Shown here one piece after another: positions 14,703-21,387 of a stretch of 33,776 nt of DNA (positions are counted from its first letter, which is position 1; every line of letters starts with the position of its first letter). The position numbers were made by a program, and so were the translations under genes. The stretch is from positions 1,497-35,272 of the forward strand of contig DBFQ01000019.1 of assembly GCA_002294665.1 (NCBI GenBank), read 5' to 3'. The DNA comes from Candidatus Aminicenantes bacterium UBA876 (GTDB lineage: Bacteria > Acidobacteriota > Aminicenantia > UBA2199). The notes below the pieces were generated by a model. The model was not told where the DNA came from. It ran no database searches and saw only the letters and a program-made list of their open reading frames with translations.

Positions 14703-15900
14703 GAGAACTCCGTAACTGCGAAGGAGCCGGCGCATCCGGAACCCAGGCGGTTGTAGAAGGAAGGGTGATCAGGAAAAGAAAAAGAAACTGGATCTCCGTG
14801 TCTCCCCAGTTGTATTCAAACATTCCCGCCACCAGAAATGCGATCACCATGAAAAACGCACCCGCAGCCACGTGACGCTGCAGCGGGTTGTCTTTTTGTC
14901 TGCATTTGTGCAGGGAAAGAAGCAGTGAAATGAAAAAACACAGCAAGACGAAGGCGGCGGGAAGCCCGCGTTCCGCAAGGATCTGCAGGAAATTATTGTG
15001 AAGGTGAGGGTTGTCCTGATCCGTGTCGGGGTGGCGGTATTGTGGATACAGGGCTTTGATGGTGTTGGGGCCGGAGCCGGTCAGTGGATGGTCCAGAAAA
15101 ATCCGCCAGCCCGTGTATACCATATGAATCCGGTCGCGATTGGTGGGATCGGATGGGTCCAGCACGGAGCGGACGCGGTTGGATACGGATTGGGGAAGCA
15201 GAAACCAGGTGATGACAATCAGCGGGATGATTCCCCATAAAACCCTGGGACGCTTGACTATGATGTAGAAACCGAGCGATACCGCCAGGCCGACCCACAT
15301 TGAGCGCGTCAGGGAAAACAGGATGGCTGCGAGGATCAGCACCAATGCGGCTGCATGCGCATAGAGGCGGGGCGGGCGCAGTTCATGCGTCTGGGTGATC
15401 CAGACGGTAAAGAACACAAAAACCATCATCAGCAGCCCCGACCATGTCATCCAGTGAGATGTAAATCCCCGGATCCTGTGGTCGAGGCTGATCCCGCTGA
15501 TGGCCGCTGTTGCAATCCCTGTGGCGGCTGAGAGTGCAGCGGAAATAAGTATGGCGGCCAGGCCGGTCCGCAGGCGCCTTGGGGTGTTGATGATTTTCTG
15601 AAAGACAGGGATCAACAGAAAGACCAGCAGTTCACGGTTGTCGGTGAGGCTGGACAGCGGAGAACGGGAAAAAGCAGTGGAAATCAGGGTCAGGGCGGCG
15701 TAAGCCGCTAGCCAGAAGACGTAGGCGGGCGGACGGGCAAGGGGTTCGCCGCGCAGCACGGCATAGAGCAGCACGGCCAGCGAAAGGCTGAACAGGATTG
15801 AACATGCCGCCATGGAAAAGGGAATCAGAAACAAGGCCAGCAACAGGGTCCACCATACCGGTTCAGCGGATATAGTGATCAACGGCTTTGAGTACGTCAT
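14677..15900 (-). CDS. O-antigen ligase/polymerase family protein (Wzy_C)
   Basis: A polytopic inner-membrane protein of the O-antigen ligase family, which joins polymerised O-chains to lipid A-core (WaaL) or polymerises repeats (Wzy). About ten hydrophobic segments are visible, starting with WWTLLLALFLIPF. The Wzy_C pattern lies in the second half: SLTRSMWVGLAVSL, then a long periplasmic-type loop with RIFLDHPLTGSGPNT and the conserved HNNFLQILAERG. ATG at 15900 is chosen; earlier in-frame codons to 16170 lie wholly within the GT9 gene and encode no hydrophobic sequence. The protein is 407 aa. Ligase and polymerase cannot be told apart from sequence alone. Confidence 0.85.
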   Translation of the reverse strand: MTYSKPLITISAEPVWWTLLLALFLIPFSMAACSILFSLSLAVLLYAVLRGEPLARPPAYVFWLAAYAALTLISTAFSRSPLSSLTDNRELLVFLLIPVFQKIINTPRRLRTGLAAILISAALSAATGIATAAISGISLDHRIRGFTSHWMTWSGLLMMVFVFFTVWITQTHELRPPRLYAHAAALVLILAAILFSLTRSMWVGLAVSLGFYIIVKRPRVLWGIIPLIVITWFLLPQSVSNRVRSVLDPSDPTNRDRIHMVYTGWRIFLDHPLTGSGPNTIKALYPQYRHPDTDQDNPHLHNNFLQILAERGLPAAFVLLCFFISLLLSLHKCRQKDNPLQRHVAAGAFFMVIAFLVAGMFEYNWGDTEIQFLFLFLITLPSTTAWVPDAPAPSQLRSSHDLTQASG

Positions 15901-16909
15901 GGGGCGAAATCTCCTGCATGCATCGGATTCTATCATAGCGGCAGCGATGCTGCGAACAGGGGCGGCAGGGCAGGTCAACCTGGAGAATGGTGACGTTTGC
16001 GTTGCGCCATGGACCGCTGATCGCGGGCAGGTTGGGCCCATACAGGGCGATAAGCGGGGTTTTTGTGAGCGACGCCAGGTGAAGCGGTCCCGAATCGACG
16101 CCGATGTACACCCCAGATGCGGCAATGAATGCATACACTTCAGGCAGCGAGAGTTTCCCTGTAAGGTCATCCACCGTAAACCGGCGGGACAGTTCCGCGG
16201 CGGTCGCCCGTTCCAGGTCGGAATGACCGATCAACGCCGCTCGCAGCCCCCTTTCGAGTATCCCGTCAATCAGGGTGTGAAAATTGCTTGCGCCCCAGTC
16301 ACGAAAGCGGTTCCCGGCACCGACGTGAATCACGACCCGGCCGGGGTCATGTCCAAGAGCAAGATCTTCTCTCAGAACAGGGGACGACAGGCGCGGGTAA
16401 AACGGGATCGGTCGATGCGGGATGCCGAAATGCTCCAGCAGGCGTACCTGATTCGCTACTGAATGGCTGGGAGCATTCTGCGGGTGGCGGGGGGTGAGGT
16501 GAGTATAGGCCCAGTTCCGGTTCCGGGTATGATAACCGATGCGATAGCGAACACCGCTGACCCGGGTCAGCAAGGCGCTGTGGGGACCGGAGTGAAAATC
16601 CACCGCCGCCCGGCATCCCAGGCGTTGCACGCGGCGCCGGAAATTGAGCAGGGATCTTGCATTGGGGCGGCGATCCATGATCAGCACTTCGTGAATTGGG
16701 GGGAAAAGCCGTACGAGGTCGGCAAACGCCGGCTCCGTGAGAAAAACCACTTTCACGCCGGGAAAATGCCGGACAAACAACTCCAGCGCGGGTAAAGTAA
16801 AAATGATGTCACCCAGCAGTCGCGGACGCAGAAAGAGTACACATGAGCCGGTTTCATTTTTCGATAGAATGGTCGCATCCGCATCGGGGCGGGTATTCAA
16901 GGCATTCAC
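15863..16909 (-). CDS. GT9 heptosyltransferase-family glycosyltransferase
   Basis: A GT9 (GT-B fold) transferase of the WaaC/WaaF type, which adds heptose from ADP-heptose to the LPS inner core at the cytosolic face of the inner membrane. Family features: the N-terminal [15 protein letters not shown], the start of the second domain with [15 protein letters not shown], and the nucleotide-sugar-binding region [24 protein letters not shown] Cys-rich end ([17 protein letters not shown]) is common in the family. The start is set at GTG 16909, which overlaps the stop of the upstream zinc-ribbon gene (GTGA); this gives 348 aa, the usual length. In-frame sequence further upstream is the shadow of that gene. 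Exact acceptor is unknown. Confidence 0.9.
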   Translation of the reverse strand: MNALNTRPDADATILSKNETGSCVLFLRPRLLGDIIFTLPALELFVRHFPGVKVVFLTEPAFADLVRLFPPIHEVLIMDRRPNARSLLNFRRRVQRLGCRAAVDFHSGPHSALLTRVSGVRYRIGYHTRNRNWAYTHLTPRHPQNAPSHSVANQVRLLEHFGIPHRPIPFYPRLSSPVLREDLALGHDPGRVVIHVGAGNRFRDWGASNFHTLIDGILERGLRAALIGHSDLERATAAELSRRFTVDDLTGKLSLPEVYAFIAASGVYIGVDSGPLHLASLTKTPLIALYGPNLPAISGPWRNANVTILQVDLPCRPCSQHRCRYDRIRCMQEISPHDVLKAVDHYIR

Positions 16910-17091
16910 CCGTTTTCGATCCGGGCTTCTTCGGGCAACATGACCGGGATTCCATCCCGCACCGGATAGATTCGGCGGCAATCTGTACAGCGCAGTTCCG
17001 GCGGTGGCCCCGGGATTTCCTGCAGGTCTCCGTGACAGACCGGGCAAGCCAGGACGGCCAGAAGTTCTTTTGTGATGATGTGTTCATTCAT
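16906..17091 (-). CDS. Trm112-like zinc-ribbon protein
   Basis: A 61-aa protein of the Trm112/YcaR family. A four-Cys zinc knuckle is complete: CPVC (16-19) and CTDC (35-38), followed by the family ending [11 protein letters not shown]. In eukaryotes and archaea Trm112 activates methyltransferases. In bacteria these small proteins often lie next to lipid A or LPS genes without a proven role. Here it heads an LPS operon and overlaps the glycosyltransferase by four bases. AGGA eight bases before the ATG supports the start. Confidence 0.88.
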   Translation of the reverse strand: MNEHIITKELLAVLACPVCHGDLQEIPGPPPELRCTDCRRIYPVRDGIPVMLPEEARIENG

Positions 17092-17120
17092 GCGTATTTT
17101 CCTGAGGCGTACCAGCCTTT

Positions 17121-17150
17121 ATTCTCCCACGCCGTTGCCGGAGAAGTCAA
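17121..17150 (-). promoter_or_regulatory. Sigma-70 promoter of the LPS operon
   Basis: On the minus strand: TTGACT (17150-17145), an 18-base spacer and GAGAAT (17126-17121). The -35 is strong and the -10 has four of six matches. Predicted leader is about 23 nt. Confidence 0.5.
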
Positions 17151-17172
17151 ACCGGAGCGAATGCATCGGGGA

Positions 17173-18192
17173 TCAGAAGCGGTAGCGGGGCGTGACAATG
17201 CTCTTGAACAGGTTGATCGCGTAGTTGTCGGTCATCCCTGCGATAAAGTCGATGATGCGGCGCTCTTCAGGGTCGTTTTCCGGCCAGGGGTTGATGTAGG
17301 GGCCGGGATTGACGGTAAGGTGTTTATGGATGGTGGAGAGGATGTGGTGGATTTTATCCATTTCACTCTTCGCGTCCTTCACCCAGTATACCCGTTCAAA
17401 CAGGAAGTCACGCAATTGTTCGAGTACATTGAGGATTTCCGGACTGACGGCGATATGCTTCAGATCGTTGTCCAGGGTGCGGTAGATGACATCTTTGACA
17501 ACGCTGTCAATGCGTTTCGCGAAAGTGTTTCCCAGAAGATGGCGGGCGTTTTCAGGGATATCCTCGCGGGTGATCATTTCCGCGCGGATGGCATCATCGA
17601 GGTCATGATTGACGTAGGCAATAATATCGGAGATGCGTACAACCTGGCCTTCCAGGGTATAGGGCATTTCCGCATTTCCGGGAGCCAGAATCGGGCCTTT
17701 TCCCTTTGAATGGCGCAGGATGCCGTCGCGGACAGGGTCGGTCAGGTTCAGCCCCTTACCGTGGTACTCCAATTGATCGACCACCCGCAGGCTCTGTTGA
17801 TTATGGCGGAAGCCCTCCAGTGACAATTCGTTCAAGACGTGTTCACCGGCATGGCCGAAGGGAGTGTGTCCCAGGTCATGCCCCAGGGCGATGGCTTCAG
17901 TGAGATCCTCATTGATGTTGAGCGCGCGGGAAATGGTTCTGGAGATCTGGCTGACTTCAAGCGTATGGGTCAGTCTTGTCCGGTAGTGATCGCCTTCCGG
18001 GCTGATGAATACCTGGGTTTTGCGTTTCAGGCGGCGGAAAGCCTTTGAATGCAGGATGCGGTCCCGGTCCCGTTGAAACTCTGTCCGAACCGCGGATTTT
18101 CCTTCTTGCCTTTGCCGGGATGCCTCGCAACTGCGGGCGGCCCGGAGATGCAGACTCAATTCACGTTCTTCGAGGTGTTCGCGGATAATCAT
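17173..18192 (-). CDS. dgt: Deoxyguanosinetriphosphate triphosphohydrolase-like protein
   Basis: An HD-domain dNTP triphosphohydrolase that cleaves dGTP or other dNTPs to the nucleoside and triphosphate, tuning the nucleotide pool. The metal-binding residues are visible: His76 in RLTHTLEVSQ and His105-Asp106 in ALGHDLGHTPFGHAGE, with a later Asp in ISDIIAYVNHDLDD. The start of the domain, RTEFQRDRDRILHSKAFRRLKRKTQVF, is the standard opening of the short dGTPase-like class, and 339 aa is the usual length. It diverges from coaX across 82 bases. The ATG lies five bases after a TAAAAT box and has no Shine-Dalgarno. Confidence 0.94.
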   Translation of the reverse strand: MIIREHLEERELSLHLRAARSCEASRQRQEGKSAVRTEFQRDRDRILHSKAFRRLKRKTQVFISPEGDHYRTRLTHTLEVSQISRTISRALNINEDLTEAIALGHDLGHTPFGHAGEHVLNELSLEGFRHNQQSLRVVDQLEYHGKGLNLTDPVRDGILRHSKGKGPILAPGNAEMPYTLEGQVVRISDIIAYVNHDLDDAIRAEMITREDIPENARHLLGNTFAKRIDSVVKDVIYRTLDNDLKHIAVSPEILNVLEQLRDFLFERVYWVKDAKSEMDKIHHILSTIHKHLTVNPGPYINPWPENDPEERRIIDFIAGMTDNYAINLFKSIVTPRYRF

Positions 18193-18197
18193 AGGTT

Positions 18198-18226
18198 ATT
18201 TTAGCCCAATCTTCTCATCAGGTAAA
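18198..18226 (-). promoter_or_regulatory. Promoter for dgt, abutting the start codon
   Basis: On the minus strand: TTTACC (18226-18221), a 17-base spacer and TAAAAT (18203-18198). Only five bases separate the -10 from the ATG at 18192, so the transcript would begin at the start codon. Confidence 0.55.
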
Positions 18227-18238
18227 GCCGACGTGGTT

Positions 18239-18267
18239 TTGAATTGAAGGCGCGGATGCTCTATAAT
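18239..18267 (+). promoter_or_regulatory. Near-consensus promoter for coaX, abutting the start codon
   Basis: TTGAAT (18239-18244), a 17-base spacer and a perfect TATAAT (18262-18267). Seven bases separate the -10 from the ATG at 18275, which places the transcription start on or next to the A of the ATG. It lies back to back with the dgt promoter. Confidence 0.7.
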
Positions 18268-18274
18268 CGCCTGT

Positions 18275-19039
18275 ATGCTTCTCACAATCGATATCGGCAA
18301 TACTTCAGTGGGGGGAATGCTGTTTCGCGATCGGGTCGCCGTGCATTCTTTCCGTTTCGCCACTCCGGGGCCGGGAACATCACAGCCCTGGTCCGTTTTG
18401 TCGCAGGCCTGGCCCGGGGCGGCGATCGGTGCCGCGATCGTTTCTTCAGTTGTTCCCGAACTGAATGACGGGCTGACTCGCTTTCTGCGGGATAGGGGTG
18501 TCAATCCACGCTTCCTTGACCATTGCACGCCGCTGGAAATCGACCTGGCGGTGGATGACCCCGCAGAAGTGGGGGCGGATCGCATCGCCGACGCGGTCGG
18601 AGCGCTGGAATTCGCCTCGCCGCCGTTACTCGTGATTGATTCCGGGACTGCGCTGACGGTAGACGTGGTGGATGCGGACCTGCGATATCTGGGCGGAGTG
18701 ATCGCTCCGGGCGCGGAACTCTCCATACGTTGCCTGGCCGCCCATGCCGCCCGCCTGGAACCTGTGGATTTTAAAATCCCGGCTTCGCCGCTGGCCAGCA
18801 ATACCGCTGATTGCATCCGCGCGGGAGTTTATTACACCCACCTGGGAGGGTTGAAGTTATTGGTGAAAGAGTACCGGCGCATGGTGGGGGAGAAAGCGGC
18901 CGTGGTGGCTACCGGGGGTGCCGCCGGTCTGTTTCGCAGGGATTTTTCCCAAATCACTCACTTTGTCCCTGACCTGATCCACCACGGGTTACGCCGTATC
19001 CATGAGAACTGGGAAAACCCGGCGGCGGGGTCGACTTGA
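18275..19039 (+). CDS. coaX: Type III pantothenate kinase
   Basis: Phosphorylates pantothenate in the first step of coenzyme A synthesis; the type III class has an ASKHA fold and is not inhibited by CoA. Motifs: DIGNTSV at the N-terminus with Asp6, the GADR pocket (100-103), DSGTALT (122-128) and GGVIAPG (140-146). Length (254 aa) is normal. It is the first gene of a four-gene operon with a hypothetical gene, tlyA and nadK. No Shine-Dalgarno precedes the ATG and the -10 box is seven bases upstream, so the mRNA is probably leaderless. Confidence 0.95.
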   Translation: MLLTIDIGNTSVGGMLFRDRVAVHSFRFATPGPGTSQPWSVLSQAWPGAAIGAAIVSSVVPELNDGLTRFLRDRGVNPRFLDHCTPLEIDLAVDDPAEVGADRIADAVGALEFASPPLLVIDSGTALTVDVVDADLRYLGGVIAPGAELSIRCLAAHAARLEPVDFKIPASPLASNTADCIRAGVYYTHLGGLKLLVKEYRRMVGEKAAVVATGGAAGLFRRDFSQITHFVPDLIHHGLRRIHENWENPAAGST

Positions 19040-19632
19040 TGATGAACGGGGGAGATTATGCGTACATGATCGATCTGATCGAGTACCTGTCGTCGCGACA
19101 CGGAATTCGCTTCATGATTTCCAGTCGGGATTATGATCTGTTGGTTGGCTGGTGGGAGAAGAAAATACCCGTTCGTATTGTCCGTGAAGCGATCGATCGG
19201 GTGGTCGAACGCCGGCGCGCAAAAAGGCTTTCGATTGATTCGTTTGCTCCGTTTCGTTATGAGGTCCGCAAACAGCATGGCGCCTGGTTGGAACGCGGAG
19301 TGGGCGGCGGCAGCGGGACCCGGACCGGAACGGATCCCGTGCGGCGTTTCATGCAGGATTACCCGGCGGAATTGGAACCGTTGCGAATGCGTTTTGAAGC
19401 CGCCGCCCAGGCATACGACCGCGGCGAGAAGGTCGACCTGGACGGCTTGAAGAACGACCTGGTGAAACTGTTCAGGGAAGATGAGGAATTGAACCTGCGC
19501 GTGCGCATATTCATGCAGAACCTTTCGGCGCAATTGCGCCTGGCGGCCGTTGAGAAAGTTTACCGAGGCAATTTTTTGTGGAACCGTTTCCATATTCCTG
19601 AATTTTCCCCGCCTGGAGAGGCCGTGGAGTGA
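19039..19632 (+). CDS. Hypothetical protein, 197 aa, in the coaX-nadK operon
   Basis: I do not recognise a named family. The first 75 residues form a compact, mostly helical unit (DYAYMIDLIEYLSSRHG, then FMISSRDYDLLVGWWEKKIP and IVREAIDRVVERRRAKR) that could be a small DNA- or protein-binding domain. A Gly-rich linker (GVGGGSGTRTGT) separates it from a second helical part with acidic and basic faces. No signal peptide or membrane segment is visible. The start is uncertain: ATG 19039 overlaps the coaX stop, TTG 19036 and ATG 19042 are next to it, and ATG 19066 follows a GGGGGAG tract by 11 bases. The stop overlaps the tlyA GTG by four bases. Coupling to coaX and tlyA suggests a housekeeping role. 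Confidence 0.75.
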   Translation: MMNGGDYAYMIDLIEYLSSRHGIRFMISSRDYDLLVGWWEKKIPVRIVREAIDRVVERRRAKRLSIDSFAPFRYEVRKQHGAWLERGVGGGSGTRTGTDPVRRFMQDYPAELEPLRMRFEAAAQAYDRGEKVDLDGLKNDLVKLFREDEELNLRVRIFMQNLSAQLRLAAVEKVYRGNFLWNRFHIPEFSPPGEAVE

Positions 19633-20405
19633 AGACATCGAGTACCCGCCTGGATATCGCTCTGGTTGAGCGCGGATTGGCGCCGTCACGGGAAAAATCC
19701 CGGGCAATGATCATGGCCGGTGAGGTATCGGTGAACGGGCAGAGATGCGATAAGGCGGATCGCAGGGTCGGTAGCGGTGATGCAATCGGTATCCAGGAAA
19801 GATATCCATTCGCATCCCGGGGCGCGTACAAGCTGACGCGCGCTCTGGAAGAGTTCAGCGTTGACCCCGGGGACAAGGTGGTTCTGGACGTGGGCGTTTC
19901 CAACGGCGGTTTTGCGGATCTTTTGTTGCAGAAAGGCGCCCGCCACGTGATCGGCGTCGATGTGAACATCGACCAGGTGGATGACAAATTACGCCGGGAT
20001 CCCCGCGTGACCCTGCTGAAACGCAATGCGCGCCATCTGAATGCGGATGAAGTGATGGCTGTTCCCGATATCATTACGCTTGATCTGTCTTTTATATCAG
20101 TCACCAAGGTGGTGGAACGCCTGTCCGCCTGGCCGGGTGCGCTCGTTATCTGCCTGATCAAGCCGCAATTCGAAGCGGCAAAACACCATCGGCTCAAACG
20201 CGGGGTTGTCCGAAGCGGGGATGAGAGGCTGAACATTCTGCGCGAAGTGCGTTCACGGCTGGAATCTCTCAATTGGTGGGTGACCGGGGTATGTCCGGCC
20301 GGGGTGAAGGGTAGACGGGGTAACCAGGAGTATTTTTTTCGCCTGGAATATGGAAAATCTCCGGGCGTGAGTGATACAATACTGGCAAATGCCGTTTCCG
20401 CCTGA
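19629..20405 (+). CDS. tlyA: TlyA-family rRNA 2'-O-methyltransferase
   Basis: Likely a ribose 2'-O-methyltransferase acting on rRNA; TlyA family members also include proteins called haemolysins. An S4 RNA-binding domain covers about residues 5-60 (RLDIALVERGLAPSREKSR). A Rossmann FtsJ-like domain follows with Lys68 in ASRGAYKL, the SAM motif LDVGVSNGGFAD (usually DVGASTGGFTD), Asp152 in LDLSFIS and Lys178 in LIKPQFEA; with a Glu near the end (NQEYFF) this completes a K-D-K-E type tetrad. Length (258 aa) is normal. The start is GTG, overlapping the previous stop (GTGA). The nadK neighbour is common for tlyA. Confidence 0.92.
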   Translation: MKTSSTRLDIALVERGLAPSREKSRAMIMAGEVSVNGQRCDKADRRVGSGDAIGIQERYPFASRGAYKLTRALEEFSVDPGDKVVLDVGVSNGGFADLLLQKGARHVIGVDVNIDQVDDKLRRDPRVTLLKRNARHLNADEVMAVPDIITLDLSFISVTKVVERLSAWPGALVICLIKPQFEAAKHHRLKRGVVRSGDERLNILREVRSRLESLNWWVTGVCPAGVKGRRGNQEYFFRLEYGKSPGVSDTILANAVSA

Positions 20406-21240
20406 TCAAGTAGGCATTATCGCCAAGCCCCATCCCCAGGCGTTGCCCTATATCCGGGCGTCTATCGAGGCATGCGCTTCTCACAATGTCCCCTGTCTCC
20501 TGGGAGAGCAGGCTGCCAGGCTCCTGGGCAGGAGTGACGGCTTCGAACGAAACAAGCTGGCGGCTGAATGCGGCATGATCATCGTGATTGGGGGAGACGG
20601 CACGTTTTTGTCTATCGCCCCTGCGGCTGTACGGTATGGAGTGCCCGTGGCCGGGTTCAACCTGGGTACGCTCGGTTTTCTGACGGAATTGGGGACCGAT
20701 TCGATCCGCGCTTCCCTGGATGCTTTGCTGACAACCGGCATGCGTGTATCCGAGCGCAAGGTTCTGCGGGTGGAATTCGCCGGTGCTCAATACCTGGCCC
20801 TGAACGATGTCGTCACTTCCAAAGGTAATATCGCACGCATCATTCAACTGCAACTCGCGGTAAACCATACCCATATCACGCAGATCCGCGCAGACGGACT
20901 GATCATATCCACGCCCACGGGATCTACCGCCTATTCTCTTTCCGCGGGCGGGCCCATTGTCAACCCGGAAGTAAACGCCCTGGTCGTTACCCCCATCTGC
21001 CCCCATTCACTCAACCTGCGCCCGCTGGTGATTCCCGACGGGTTGATGCTGACTGTCGCCCGCGATGACAGTGATAACGAAGTGTTTGTCACGATTGACG
21101 GACAGAAAGTGATGCCCATGAAAACGGGACAGATCATCCAGGTCAGTGTGGACGAGAAACGCCTGAAGATGATTGAATCTCCTGAAATGAATTATTTCCG
21201 CCTGCTGGCGGAAAAACTCAACTGGGGTTTTCACAAGTGA
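20389..21240 (+). CDS. nadK: NAD kinase
   Basis: Phosphorylates NAD to NADP with ATP or polyphosphate. The GGDGT motif lies at 69-73, followed by FNLGTLGFLTE, the NAD-contacting LNDVV and the Gly-rich STPTGSTAYSLSAGGPIV. The C-terminal all-beta domain is complete with VTIDGQ. From ATG 20389 the protein is 283 aa, normal for bacterial NadK. A GTG at 20371 would add six residues; both lie inside the tlyA 3' end, and no clear Shine-Dalgarno decides between them. Last gene of the coaX operon. Confidence 0.95.
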   Translation: MPFPPDQVGIIAKPHPQALPYIRASIEACASHNVPCLLGEQAARLLGRSDGFERNKLAAECGMIIVIGGDGTFLSIAPAAVRYGVPVAGFNLGTLGFLTELGTDSIRASLDALLTTGMRVSERKVLRVEFAGAQYLALNDVVTSKGNIARIIQLQLAVNHTHITQIRADGLIISTPTGSTAYSLSAGGPIVNPEVNALVVTPICPHSLNLRPLVIPDGLMLTVARDDSDNEVFVTIDGQKVMPMKTGQIIQVSVDEKRLKMIESPEMNYFRLLAEKLNWGFHK

Positions 21241-21343
21241 TCCGAAAGCCGGGTGAATGAATGTGAAAGATCTTGCCGCTGCTTGCTCCGCCGTCAGATC
21301 CGGTGTTATGGAAGAAGGATCCCCGGCAGGCTTTTCCCAGGTT

Positions 21344-21352
21344 TGTTATACT
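21344..21352 (+). promoter_or_regulatory. Extended -10 upstream of the TPR protein
   Basis: TGTTATACT (TGn plus TATACT) gives an extended -10 with no recognisable -35. The rest of the 147-base gap after nadK shows no clear terminator. The downstream gene has AGGAG at 21373-21377, ten bases before its ATG. Confidence 0.4.
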
Positions 21353-21387
21353 GCTGTCAGCGGGTTGTGCATAGGAGATAGTCAGCC

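Noticed and set aside
15901..16170. N-terminal extension of the O-antigen ligase
   Set aside because: The 90 residues are a shadow of the glycosyltransferase gene, lack hydrophobic segments and precede the natural start of the membrane protein.
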